NCBI GenBank assembly: GCA_944366945.1
Contig: CALVWJ010000016.1
Location: 1-56,020, forward strand
From: an uncultured Clostridia bacterium
GTDB taxonomy: Bacteria; Bacillota; Clostridia; Christensenellales; CAG-138
DNA length: 56,020 bases
Direction of reading: 5' to 3'
Shown: in pieces, positions 7,408-16,354 of the stretch
Position numbering within the stretch: position 1 is the stretch's first letter
Layout of the letters: every line of letters starts with the position of its first letter
Program-made: the position numbers and the translations under genes
The notes under the pieces: model-generated
The model's database searches: none
Told to the model about the DNA's origin: nothing
What the model saw: only the letters and a program-made list of their open reading frames with translations

Positions 7408-8769
7408 ATGCGGCAGCGCGTTGCGGATTTCATTGCACAGCATGGCCTGTTGCAGGCGGGATCGAAGGTAGTGGCCGGGGTAAGCGGCGGCGCAGATTCG
7501 GTTGCGCTTTTGCATACCCTCTGGTCGCTTGCGCCTTCGTTGGAGCTCAAGCTGTTTGCCGCGCACCTCAACCACGGCATTCGCGGCGCCGCTGCGGATG
7601 CGGATGAGGAATTCGTGCGCGGGCTTTGTGAGTTTTACGGTGTGCCGCTTTACAGCGGCCGGGCCGATGTGCCCTCGCTTGCGCGCAGCCATGGGCAAAC
7701 GCTCGAGCAGGCTGGGCGCGACGCGCGCTATGGCTTTCTCGAGGAGGCGCGACGCTATTTTGGCGCGGATGTGATCGCCGTGGCGCACCACATGGATGAT
7801 CAAGCGGAAACGCTGCTTTTGCACCTTGTGCGCGGCGCGGGCCTCGGCGGGCTTACGGGCATGAAACCCAAGCGCGGCCGGGTGATCCGCCCGCTGCTTG
7901 CGCTGCGGCGCAGCGAGATTGAGGCATACCTGGCTGAGGAAGGGCTTGCGTTCTGCACGGATGAAACGAACCTTCTGCGCGATGGCATGCGCAACCGTAT
8001 GCGCCTTGATGTGATCCCCTACCTTACGGAGTATGTGAACCCGGAAACCGTTTCCGCCCTTTGCGCTGCTGCGGAACTGCTAGGGCGGGATGAGGCATAC
8101 CTTTCTCAAAATGCACAGCAGGCGCTTTCTGCGGCGCAAAAGGGCGAGAATGCCTATGACCGTGCTGCGCTTGCGGCGCTCCCGCCGGCGCTCATGGGGC
8201 GGGCGGTGCGCATGGCGCTTGCAGCAGCGGGCGCCACGGTGAACATCGAGCGCGTGCATGTGGAGCAGGTTTGCGCGATTCTGCAGGGGCGCACGGGCGC
8301 TTGGCTGCATTTGCCGGGCGTGGACGTTTGGACGGAATATGCGCTCGTGCGCGTGGGGAAAAGGCCTTGCGAGGATGTGGAAGGCTTCCAGGTGCCGCTT
8401 GCGCGCACGGGCGAAACGCGCGTGCCGGGCGGGGTGTTTTTTGCAGAAGAAGTGGAGCCGCAAGGCTTTGTGCGCGCGCCGTTTACCGCCTGCTTGGATG
8501 CGGACAAGCTGCCCGATTCGGAGCTTTGCGTGCGCACGCGCCTGCCGGGGGATCGCTTTTTCCCGCTGAATGCGCCGGGACGGCGCAAGCTCAAGGAGTT
8601 TTTTATCGATAAGAAAGTGCCGCGTGAAAAGCGCGGCATGCCGCTCATCGCTGCCGGGCAGGAGATCCTTTTTGTGCCGGGTTATTGCGTGGCGGATACG
8701 GTCAAGGTGGATGAAAAGACCGCGCGCATTTTGCGCGTGACGTTTTTGCCCCGCGCGGATGCGGAATAA
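7408..8769 (+). CDS. tilS: tRNA(Ile)-lysidine synthase TilS
   Basis: A 453-residue cytoplasmic N-type ATP pyrophosphatase that modifies C34 of the CAU-anticodon isoleucine tRNA to lysidine. The PP-loop SGGADS is at residues 26-31, followed by LNHGIRG and VAHHMDDQAETLLLHL, both characteristic. Further on there is RPLL and a TilS substrate-binding/C-terminal domain (GRRKLKEFFIDKKVP). The start at 7408 has GGAGG 7 nt upstream; the frame extends to 7291 but the promoter lies inside that extension. It is followed 24 nt later by hpt, the usual tilS-hpt order. Confidence 0.95.
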   Translation: MRQRVADFIAQHGLLQAGSKVVAGVSGGADSVALLHTLWSLAPSLELKLFAAHLNHGIRGAAADADEEFVRGLCEFYGVPLYSGRADVPSLARSHGQTLEQAGRDARYGFLEEARRYFGADVIAVAHHMDDQAETLLLHLVRGAGLGGLTGMKPKRGRVIRPLLALRRSEIEAYLAEEGLAFCTDETNLLRDGMRNRMRLDVIPYLTEYVNPETVSALCAAAELLGRDEAYLSQNAQQALSAAQKGENAYDRAALAALPPALMGRAVRMALAAAGATVNIERVHVEQVCAILQGRTGAWLHLPGVDVWTEYALVRVGKRPCEDVEGFQVPLARTGETRVPGGVFFAEEVEPQGFVRAPFTACLDADKLPDSELCVRTRLPGDRFFPLNAPGRRKLKEFFIDKKVPREKRGMPLIAAGQEILFVPGYCVADTVKVDEKTARILRVTFLPRADAE

Positions 8770-8793
8770 TGCAATGATTTTTGGGAGGGTTTT

Positions 8794-9342
8794 ATGGCAG
8801 GCAAGACCGACATGAACAAAGACATCAGCAAGGTGCTTGTAAGCGAGGAACAGTTGCGCGCCCGCGTTGCGGAAATGGGGGCGCAGCTTTCGGAGGATTA
8901 CGACGGCAAAAACGTGATCCTTGTGTGCATCTTGAAAGGCGCGGTGCATTTCTTTTCCGACCTTTCGCGCCACATGACCTGCCATATGGAGATGGACTTC
9001 ATGTCGATCTCAAGCTATGGCAACGGGCGCAAGACCTCCGGCATTGTGCGCATCGCAAAGGATATGGATGCGGACATTACGGGCCGCCATGTGCTCATCG
9101 TAGAGGACATTATGGATAGCGGCCTTACGCTCAACTATCTTACAAAGATTCTGCTTGAGCGCAAGCCGGCTTCGCTCAAGATTGCCTGCCTGCTGGACAA
9201 GCCCTCCCGCCGCGAGTGCGATATCACGCCGGATTACTGCGGCTTCGTCATCCCCAACGAGTTCGTGCTCGGCTATGGCCTCGATTATGACGGCTATTAT
9301 CGCAACCTGCCCTATGTGGGCGTGTATAAAACGGAAGAATAA
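8794..9342 (+). CDS. hpt: Hypoxanthine phosphoribosyltransferase
   Basis: A 182-residue type I phosphoribosyltransferase that salvages hypoxanthine/guanine to IMP/GMP using PRPP. The PRPP motif VEDIMDSGLTL is at residues 103-113. The LKG loop (residues 48-50) and the C-terminal NEFVLGYGLDYDGYYRNLPYVG segment are family hallmarks. GGGAGG precedes the ATG. It is translated from the same operon as tilS. The ftsH gene that often comes next is absent here. Confidence 0.95.
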   Translation: MAGKTDMNKDISKVLVSEEQLRARVAEMGAQLSEDYDGKNVILVCILKGAVHFFSDLSRHMTCHMEMDFMSISSYGNGRKTSGIVRIAKDMDADITGRHVLIVEDIMDSGLTLNYLTKILLERKPASLKIACLLDKPSRRECDITPDYCGFVIPNEFVLGYGLDYDGYYRNLPYVGVYKTEE

Positions 9343-9533
9343 GGAAAAACGTTGCTGCATGGCGGCAGCGGATGCCATTTTTGCTCTCATGCGCGGTTAA
9401 ACCATGCAAACCAAGCGCAAACGGCGGGCACAGAGGAACTATGCCTGCAAAAGGGGGCAGATGAAGGGCGCGTACAGCACCACTGCCAGCGGCCGGTTTG
9501 AGCGCGCTTTTTGCGCGGGAAAGAAAGGCAAAC

Positions 9534-10028
9534 ATGAAAAAGCTGTATCTCATCGGCGGGCCGATGGGCGTGGGAAAGACGGCGGTTGGCCAGGCGCTCA
9601 AGCGCATGCTCCCAAACAGCGTGTTCCTCGATGGCGATTGGTGCTGGGATGCGAATCCGTTCCAGGTGACGGAGGAAACCAAAGCGATGGTGATGGACAA
9701 CATCTGCCACCTGCTGAACAATTTTCTCCGCTGCACGGCGTATGAAACCGTGATCTTCTGCTGGGTGATGCACGAACAGGGTATCCTCGACCATATTTTG
9801 CGCGCGGTGGACGTTGCGGGCTGCGCGGTGCGGGCGGTTTCCCTCATATGCGATGCGCAGACCCTTGAAACGCGGCTTCGGGCCGATGTGCTGCGGGGCG
9901 TACGCACGGCGGATGTGATCGAGCGGAGCTTTGCGCGGCTTCCTCTCTATGAAGCGCTGCATACGCAAAAGATCGATACATCTCAAAAGAGCATCCAGGC
10001 AGTGGCAGAGGAGATCGCTGCGCTGTAA
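9534..10028 (+). CDS. Small P-loop nucleotide kinase-like protein
   Basis: A 164-residue protein with an N-terminal Walker A GGPMGVGKT (residues 7-15), an acidic DGDWCWD segment typical of AAA_18/shikimate- or chloramphenicol-phosphotransferase-like kinases, and a lid-type region rich in Arg (ETRLRADVLRG). The C-terminus contains IDTSQKSIQAVAEEI, a common end of such kinases. The start at 9534 is preceded by GAAAGGC. The substrate cannot be told. It lies after hpt but 190 nt away, so it may be independent. Confidence 0.75.
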   Translation: MKKLYLIGGPMGVGKTAVGQALKRMLPNSVFLDGDWCWDANPFQVTEETKAMVMDNICHLLNNFLRCTAYETVIFCWVMHEQGILDHILRAVDVAGCAVRAVSLICDAQTLETRLRADVLRGVRTADVIERSFARLPLYEALHTQKIDTSQKSIQAVAEEIAAL

Positions 10029-10285
10029 ACGTGCGCAAAAACGCGCGGCGGTGCGAAGCTCCCTTGGAAAGCGCACAAGTTCCAGCAGGGCGCCTTCATG
10101 CAGCGGGGATGGGGCATGCCGCTGCGCAGAGCAAGAGGCGTTTGAACGTCCAGGGCTTACAGGATTCTGGCGGCTTGTTAGACATTCGGAATTTTGCTAA
10201 CGCCGCGGCGCATGGGCCGCATAAGGGTTCCATGGATGCACATATCTGTTCAAACCGAGTTTGGCGCAAGCATAATAATTCCGAA

Positions 10286-10311
10286 AAAAGCCTTGCATGG
10301 CACAGGCTTTT
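10286..10311. terminator. Inverted repeat with A/T flanks
   Basis: AAAAGCCT (10286-10293) and AGGCTTTT (10304-10311) pair around TGCATGGCAC; it could terminate either strand. The rest of 10029-10458 shows no credible gene. Confidence 0.5.
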
Positions 10312-10388
10312 CGCGTTTTGCTCGGGGCATAAGAGAAAGCATTTGCGGGAGCCGCAGGAACGTGCCATGCGTGCTTTTGAATCAACGA

Positions 10389-10423
10389 AGGGCGCGCCTT
10401 CACAGCACGCCCTCATTTTTTAT
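10389..10423 (+). terminator. Rho-independent terminator
   Basis: AGGGCG / CGCCCT stem (10389-10394, 10408-10413) followed by CATTTTTTATT. Confidence 0.65.
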
Positions 10424-10458
10424 TATTGCTTGTGCTTGCCTTGCTGAATAAGGCATGC

Positions 10459-11550
10459 TTAAGGCATCACTACAGGGATGAATTCCAAAAGCGCGGCAAC
10501 AAACCGATCCGGCTTTTCCTCATGCATCAAATGGCCCGCATTGCGCACAACTGAAAAGCCGGCGTTGCGCATGGCGGCATGATAGAGCTCGCAGGTTTCA
10601 GAGGTGTGCCATTTGTCCTCAGCGCCCATTAAGATCAGCGTATCTGCTGCAAGCGCACGCAGGTTTGCGATGATTTCCTCATCTTCAAAACATTGCAACG
10701 AAAGGCGGATTGCACGCCTGCCCTCCGGGTCAGAAGCCGGGCGGTAATATTCCTGCACTACGTCCGGCGTGATATTCGTTAAATCAAATACGGCTTCATG
10801 CAGCATGTTTTCCACCGTGCGCAAGCCATACATGCGGCTTGCAAAGAAGCCCAGCAGGGGGCTGTCGATCATGCGGATGGAAAGCGGCATTTCGGGCGTA
10901 ATGCTGCCTGGGGAAACCAGCACAAGCCGCCCCACGCGCTCGGGATATTGCAGCGCAAACTTGAGCGCATAGGCGCATCCCATGGAAAATGCGGCAAAAT
11001 GTGCGGACTCGATGCCGAGCGCATCCATAAAGCGGCGAAGCGCATCCGCCTGCTCTTCGATGGTGTAGCCAAAGGTAAGAGGCCTGTCCGAATAGCCATG
11101 GCCAAGCAGATCCGGCGCGATCACGCGGTAATGCTCGCTCAGCCGGTTGAACACGCGCCGCCAGGTATAAAACGATTGGCCAACGGTATGCACAAGGATC
11201 AACGGCTCGCCGGAGCCTGCTTCGATGTAATGCACACGCGCGCGCTCATGCCGCATTTCGGGCCCTTCTTCAAGCGGAGGCTGAGCCGCATCGGATGCGG
11301 GCATGTCTTCTGGGGCTGTGGCATTTTCTGCGCCAGTGGCTTCAGAAGCATTGGATGCGTCTTGGGCGCCGGGCATGTCTTCGTTGCCGGATGCACCTTC
11401 TGCCCCCACGCTTTCCGCGGCGCTTGGCGCGGGCTTCGCCTTCTTGGCGCGCGGGCGGCGCACCTCCAGCTCGCCGGGGAGTTCGATTTCGATATATTCG
11501 CCCGTGTGCTCGGAATTGATGAACTTTTTGACTTCTAGCGATAAACCCAC
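10459..11550 (-). CDS. Alpha/beta-hydrolase with an N-terminal low-complexity insert
   Basis: A 363-residue protein. Residues ~105-363 form an alpha/beta-hydrolase fold with catalytic triad candidates S189 (in FSMGC), D312 (GAEDKW) and H340 (NAGHLMH); the oxyanion region is HTVGQS. Residues 1-30 are a conserved-looking cap (VKKFINSEHTGEYIEIELPG), and residues ~32-98 are a low-complexity Ala/Glu/Gly/Asp linker. The substrate is unknown; the family includes esterases, lactonases and haloperoxidase-like enzymes. The GTG start has GGAGGA 6-7 nt upstream. No signal peptide is seen, so it is probably cytoplasmic. Confidence 0.85.
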   Translation of the reverse strand: MGLSLEVKKFINSEHTGEYIEIELPGELEVRRPRAKKAKPAPSAAESVGAEGASGNEDMPGAQDASNASEATGAENATAPEDMPASDAAQPPLEEGPEMRHERARVHYIEAGSGEPLILVHTVGQSFYTWRRVFNRLSEHYRVIAPDLLGHGYSDRPLTFGYTIEEQADALRRFMDALGIESAHFAAFSMGCAYALKFALQYPERVGRLVLVSPGSITPEMPLSIRMIDSPLLGFFASRMYGLRTVENMLHEAVFDLTNITPDVVQEYYRPASDPEGRRAIRLSLQCFEDEEIIANLRALAADTLILMGAEDKWHTSETCELYHAAMRNAGFSVVRNAGHLMHEEKPDRFVAALLEFIPVVMP

Positions 11551-11800
11551 GAAAGTCCTCCTATGGTATCAACCGGATACATATTCAATCTATTCTACTA
11601 TTTTTCCCCTTTCTTTGCAAGCAATTTGGATGTAGCGTCCATGGATTCATGGTTTATTCACAGTTTTCAGCTTAGAGTATGCTTTGGTCATGAAACGTTT
11701 ACTGTTCATTTCAAACAGGATATGGTAAAATACAATTTAATGCCGGGCGGCGCGTTGTCTTTGCGCTGCTGCAGAAACCAGGAAAAGGACGAAATTAAAA

Positions 11801-14800
11801 TTGAAAGCAAATAAGCTTGTGCTGCTGCTGTTTCTCGCGATTGTGCTTCTTGTTGCGCTTGTGCTCTATTGCACGGGCGGCGTGGGCGACGGCAATTCAC
11901 ATACCGTTCAAAGCGCGCTGGTGCTCAGCGAGGTAATGGCGAGCAATAAAGGGTCCGTCCCGGATGAAAACGGCGATTACCCGGATTGGATCGAACTTTA
12001 CAACAGCGGCAGCGCGGAGCTTGACGTGGGCGGCTTCGGCTTGACGGATGATTTTACCGAAGGCGTAAAATATGTATTCCCCTCCGGCACCAAGGTGCCG
12101 GCCGGCGGGTATATCGTGGTGTGGTGCAGCGGAGAAAATACGGGCGGGCTGGTAGCGCCGTTTCGCATTTCCACCTCCGATAGCATTGTTCTGTTCGATG
12201 TAACGGGAAATACGCTCGACACGCTTGTGCTGCGCAGCGTCGCCACTGGAAACACGCTCGCAAAGGATGCTTCCGGCGCTTGGGTGGAGATGCGGCCATC
12301 CCCGGGCTATGAAAACACGGAAACCGGCATCGCCGCCTATGAGGCTTCCCTCCAGGAAGACGAGGACATCGGCGTTTATATCAACGAATTTATGGCTTCA
12401 AACGCCACGACTGTGGCAGATGCATATGGAGCCTATTCGGATTGGATCGAGCTTTACAACAGCAATGCGTATGAAGTGGATCTTTCCGGCTTCGGCATTT
12501 CCGATTCGATTTCCCAACCCAAGAAATACACCCTGCCGGAGGGCACGGTTATCCCCGCAAATGGGTATCTTGTGATCTTCTGCTCCGGCAACGAGGGCTT
12601 TACGGAATCGGGCGAGCTGCATGCACCCTTTGGGCTGCGCGCTTATGCGGAGGATGTTGTGTTTTCCAGCAAGCGCGGCACCATCCTCGATAGCTATTCC
12701 TATACCGTGCAGGAAACCGATTCTTCCATGGCCCGCGTGCCGGATGGAACGGGCGAATTCGCGGCCACCGCGCATCCAACGCCGGGTTATGCCAACGATG
12801 ACGCGGGCTACCAGGCCTTTTCTGCAAGCGTAACACGGGCGAAGAGCGATGTTTACATTTCGGAAGCCATCGCCAAGAACTTGACGGCCAAGGCTGCGCC
12901 CGATGGGAATTATTACGACTGCATCGAGCTGCACAACCGGGGAAGCGAAACGGTTTCTCTTTCGGGTTGCGCGCTTTCCGATAATCCGAAAAATCCAGCA
13001 AAGTGGGTTTTCCCCGAGGGAATCTCGCTTGCACCCGGCGAATACCTTGTCGTATATGCTTCAGAGAACAACAGCAAGGTTGAAAAGGGCGACCTGCACA
13101 CGAATTTTAACTTGAGCGCCGATGGCGCTTCCATTTACCTGTTCGATGCGAATGGGCTTTTGGTGGACAAGCTGCAAACCGGCGCTTTCCTTGGCGACAT
13201 GAGCTATGGGATCGATGCAGATGGCAACTATGCCTGCTTTGAAACCGCTACCCTTGGTGCTGCCAACGGCGCAGGGCAAAAGGGCGTAACGGCCATGGTG
13301 CAGTTTTTAACTACGCCCGGCATCTACGAAGGCGAAATCGAGATCGCGCTTTCAGCCCCCGCTGGCGAAACCATCCATTATACGCTCGATTGTACCACGC
13401 CGACGGAGAGCTCGCCGGTCTATGAAGGGCCTATCAAGGCTTCTTCCAACACGGTTGTGCGCGCGATTTCCGTGCGCGAAGGGTATGTCACGAACTATTC
13501 GGTTTCCGGCACGTTTCTGTTCCGCAGCGATGACGTCAACCATGCGCTGCCCGTTGTAACGCTTGTTACCGACCCCGCGAACCTCTGGGACGAAAAGACG
13601 GGCATTTATGCCTACGGCGAGCAGTATGACCCGGATCTTGCCTATGGGGAAGCTATAACCACCGCCAATTACTGGAAATCCAAGCAGGATGAGGATGCCT
13701 GGGAGCGCCCGGGCTGCCTTGGCGTGTTTGATGAAAGCGGGCAGCAGGTGTTTTCCCAGAACATCGGCATGCGCATTGCGGGCAGCTTTGGCCGCGGCCG
13801 CGCGCAGAAAGGGTTCAACATCTTCGCGCGGGATGAATATGGCGATAACCGCATGGAATACCCCTTCTTTGAAAACCTGGATTTTACGGAGTATAAATCC
13901 ATTGTGTTGCGCGCGGGCGCGCAGGATCAGAACAGCGGCAAATTCCGCGACGAGCTCGCAACGGGGCTGCTGGTGGGCAGCGACGTTAATTTTCTCTACC
14001 AGTCCTATAAGCCCTATGTGCTGTATTTAAACGGGGAATATTGGGGCGTATACTTCATGAAGGAGAAGCGCAACCGCTTCTTCGTCGCGCAGCATGAGGG
14101 AACGGAAGATAACGTAAACCTTTCCATCATCCGCTCTGGAACCTCCGCCTATTATGGCTCGGCAACGGAATGGGCGGAGCTGATGAGCTGGCTCAACGGC
14201 AAGGGAAACGATCTTTCAAACGCTTCGGATTATGCCTATGTAGAGGAGCGCGTGGATCTTGACAGCTTTATGGATTACATGATCTGCGAGATCTATTCCG
14301 CCAACTCGGATGTTTGGAACATTCAATATTATAAGGTGGATGGCGGTAAATGGAAGTGGATCTATTATGACTTCTGCTGGAGCTTTGGCGCAAGCGAAAA
14401 CCGTACCGACCACCAAACGCTCTCCATCCGCCGGCTTTCCTCCAAGCCATGCTCCGACCTGTTTAACGCGCTTCTGAAGAACAGCGACTGGCGCGACCGC
14501 TTCTGCCGGCGCTTTGCGGAGCTGCTCAACACCATTTATGCGCCGGAGAACGTGCTCGCCAAGATCGATGAGCTGTATGCGCAGGTGGAGCCCGAAATTG
14601 CCCGCGAGCGCGAAAAGTTCAACGGCGAAACCTTTATGGGCGTCACGCAGCACAGCGAGGTGCGCGGCACCTATGAGGGCTTTGTGCGCCAGGTGGAGAT
14701 CATGCGCGAATTTGCAACCGGGCGCCCGGATTCCATCAAGGAACAGCTGCAGAAGGAGTTTGGCCTTTCCGATGCCTATATGCAGGAGGTGTTCGGATGA
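11801..14800 (+). CDS. CotH-kinase surface protein with three lamin-tail domains
   Basis: A 999-residue exported protein. A signal anchor is at residues 5-25. Three LTD repeats follow (about 40-150, 190-305 and 345-455), each with the SExMASN / DWIELYNSG / LSGFGLSD pattern. A chitobiase-like C-terminal fold (about 505-580, IHYTLDCTTPTESSPVY) precedes a CotH kinase-like domain (about 590-990; RIAGSFGRGRAQKGF, YLNGEYWGVYFMKEKRN, YDFCWSFG). CotH proteins are secretory-pathway kinases, first known from spore coat. The TTG start has AAAGGAC upstream. Its stop overlaps the VTC-domain gene by 4 nt, so the two are translationally coupled. Confidence 0.9.
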   Translation: MKANKLVLLLFLAIVLLVALVLYCTGGVGDGNSHTVQSALVLSEVMASNKGSVPDENGDYPDWIELYNSGSAELDVGGFGLTDDFTEGVKYVFPSGTKVPAGGYIVVWCSGENTGGLVAPFRISTSDSIVLFDVTGNTLDTLVLRSVATGNTLAKDASGAWVEMRPSPGYENTETGIAAYEASLQEDEDIGVYINEFMASNATTVADAYGAYSDWIELYNSNAYEVDLSGFGISDSISQPKKYTLPEGTVIPANGYLVIFCSGNEGFTESGELHAPFGLRAYAEDVVFSSKRGTILDSYSYTVQETDSSMARVPDGTGEFAATAHPTPGYANDDAGYQAFSASVTRAKSDVYISEAIAKNLTAKAAPDGNYYDCIELHNRGSETVSLSGCALSDNPKNPAKWVFPEGISLAPGEYLVVYASENNSKVEKGDLHTNFNLSADGASIYLFDANGLLVDKLQTGAFLGDMSYGIDADGNYACFETATLGAANGAGQKGVTAMVQFLTTPGIYEGEIEIALSAPAGETIHYTLDCTTPTESSPVYEGPIKASSNTVVRAISVREGYVTNYSVSGTFLFRSDDVNHALPVVTLVTDPANLWDEKTGIYAYGEQYDPDLAYGEAITTANYWKSKQDEDAWERPGCLGVFDESGQQVFSQNIGMRIAGSFGRGRAQKGFNIFARDEYGDNRMEYPFFENLDFTEYKSIVLRAGAQDQNSGKFRDELATGLLVGSDVNFLYQSYKPYVLYLNGEYWGVYFMKEKRNRFFVAQHEGTEDNVNLSIIRSGTSAYYGSATEWAELMSWLNGKGNDLSNASDYAYVEERVDLDSFMDYMICEIYSANSDVWNIQYYKVDGGKWKWIYYDFCWSFGASENRTDHQTLSIRRLSSKPCSDLFNALLKNSDWRDRFCRRFAELLNTIYAPENVLAKIDELYAQVEPEIAREREKFNGETFMGVTQHSEVRGTYEGFVRQVEIMREFATGRPDSIKEQLQKEFGLSDAYMQEVFG

Positions 14801-15492
14801 GCAGGCTCCCGCAATACCGGCACGAGCTGAAGTATTACATCAATGAGGGCGCGCATGTTTTCCTTTCCAAAAAACTTTCGCTTACCATGGAGCAGGACCG
14901 ATACGCGCGCAAAAACGGCGGGGAATACTTCATCCGCAGCCTGTACTTTGACGATCTGGATGATTCGGCATTCCGCGAAAAGCTGGATGGCGTAGACAAC
15001 CGGGACAAGTTCCGCATCCGCATCTACAATATGTCCGATGCGGCGATCAAGCTTGAATGCAAGCATAAGGAGGATGGCTACATCAACAAAACTTCCCTCA
15101 TGCTTTCCCGGGAAGAGTATGAACGGCTGCGCAACGGGGATTATACGTTCTTGCTGCGGCGGCCGGAACCGTTTGCAAGGCGCATGTTTGCGGAATTTGC
15201 CACAAGGCCGCTTCGGCCGTGCGTAATCGTGGATTACATGCGCGAAGCGTACACCTTCCCGTTTCAGGATGTGCGCGTAACGTTTGATAAGAACGTGCGC
15301 ACCGGCTACCGCAACACCGACCTGTTTAATGCCCGCATTCCAACTTACCCCGTGATCGAGGATTACAACATGGTGCTTGAGGTGAAGTTCAACCGTTACC
15401 TGCCAACCTATATCCGTTCGCTGTTGCAGCTGGATGCCCATGCGCGCAGCGCGGTCAGCAAATACTGCCTGTGCAGGAAATTTGAACTGTAG
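14797..15492 (+). CDS. VTC-domain (polyphosphate polymerase-like) protein
   Basis: A 231-residue cytoplasmic protein of the VTC/CYTH-like triphosphate-tunnel superfamily. It begins YRHELKYYIN and carries the tunnel-strand motifs YFDD, DKFRIRIYN, KLECKHK, VDYMREAY and VLEVKF, rich in Arg/Lys and Glu. Yeast Vtc4 makes polyphosphate with this fold; bacterial members next to CotH and DUF4956 genes are not well characterised. It overlaps the CotH gene (ATGA), so it is co-translated. A hairpin at 15517 separates it from the DUF4956 gene. Confidence 0.9.
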   Translation: MSRLPQYRHELKYYINEGAHVFLSKKLSLTMEQDRYARKNGGEYFIRSLYFDDLDDSAFREKLDGVDNRDKFRIRIYNMSDAAIKLECKHKEDGYINKTSLMLSREEYERLRNGDYTFLLRRPEPFARRMFAEFATRPLRPCVIVDYMREAYTFPFQDVRVTFDKNVRTGYRNTDLFNARIPTYPVIEDYNMVLEVKFNRYLPTYIRSLLQLDAHARSAVSKYCLCRKFEL

Positions 15493-15516
15493 GGATATGC
15501 CACAGCCCCAAACGCA

Positions 15517-15545
15517 ATGAGGCGGCATGGCTGCCGCCTCATTTA
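15517..15545 (+). terminator. Attenuating hairpin between VTC and DUF4956 genes
   Basis: A perfect 11-bp stem (ATGAGGCGGCA / TGCCGCCTCAT) with a TGGC loop and only a short TT tail. It may reduce read-through or protect the upstream mRNA. Confidence 0.6.
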
Positions 15546-15574
15546 GAATGTAAATGAATATGGAGGTTCCCCTC

Positions 15575-16231
15575 ATGAACGATTTTTCTCTTTCGGACAT
15601 CTTTTCCATCACGCTCAACCCGCTGCAGGTGATCGCTTCGCTGGTGATCGCGCTTCTGGTCGGCCTCTTTATCTTCTTCATCTATAAAAAGACGTTCGGC
15701 GGCGTGATGTATTCCCGCAACTTCAATCTGAGCCTCATCATGCTCACGATGGTGACCTCGCTCATGCTCATGCTCATCAACAACAGCCTTGCGCTTTCCA
15801 TGGGCATGGTTGGCGCGCTTTCCATCATCCGCTTCCGCACGGCCGTGAAGGATCCCATCGATACCGTGTTCATGTTCTGGGCGGTGGGCGAAGGCATTGC
15901 CGTCGGCACAAAGTATTATGATATCGCCGCCATCGCGGCGCTCGTGATCGGCGTGATCATGGTGGCGCTCACGGTGTTTAAGGGAAAGGCCAGCATGCCG
16001 TATCTGCTCATTCTGCATTACCATGAGGGCGCAGGGCAGCAGGTACGCCAGATGGTAAAGCAGCTCCCCAACGCACGCATGAAATCCAAAACCGCCCAGC
16101 GCGATGGAATCGAACTCACCATGGAGTTGCGCCTTAAGGAAAACGAAACGGGCTTTGTTGAAAAATTCCTGCGGGTGGAGGGCGTATACGATGCAACGCT
16201 CATCTCCCATCAAGGGGATATCATATCTTAA
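15575..16231 (+). CDS. DUF4956 membrane protein
   Basis: A 218-residue protein with four predicted membrane helices (about residues 15-38, 47-66, 72-95 and 115-140), then a soluble C-terminal domain (LLILHYHEGAGQQVRQMVKQL...) ending SHQGDIIS. The segment NSLALSMGMVGALSIIRFR with FRTAVKDP is the DUF4956 hallmark. Family members are repeatedly found beside VTC and CotH genes. The start at 15575 is chosen because GGAGG (15561-15565) is well placed for it. The function is unknown; inference is a membrane channel or scaffold for the VTC product. Confidence 0.88.
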   Translation: MNDFSLSDIFSITLNPLQVIASLVIALLVGLFIFFIYKKTFGGVMYSRNFNLSLIMLTMVTSLMLMLINNSLALSMGMVGALSIIRFRTAVKDPIDTVFMFWAVGEGIAVGTKYYDIAAIAALVIGVIMVALTVFKGKASMPYLLILHYHEGAGQQVRQMVKQLPNARMKSKTAQRDGIELTMELRLKENETGFVEKFLRVEGVYDATLISHQGDIIS

Positions 16232-16279
16232 ACCATAACATAAACGAGCGGGGCGGCGGCAGCGCCGTCTCGCCTGCAT

Positions 16280-16316
16280 GCAGGGGCGCCGCTTCGGCCG
16301 CTTTCCGCGCCCCTGC
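16280..16316 (+). repeat. GC-rich 10-bp inverted repeat
   Basis: GCAGGGGCGC (16280-16289) / GCGCCCCTGC (16307-16316), no T tract, in the 120-nt gap before the ABC transporter gene. Confidence 0.55.
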
Positions 16317-16354
16317 CTATCCAATCGCCAACTGCTTAGGAGGATATGCGCGCC

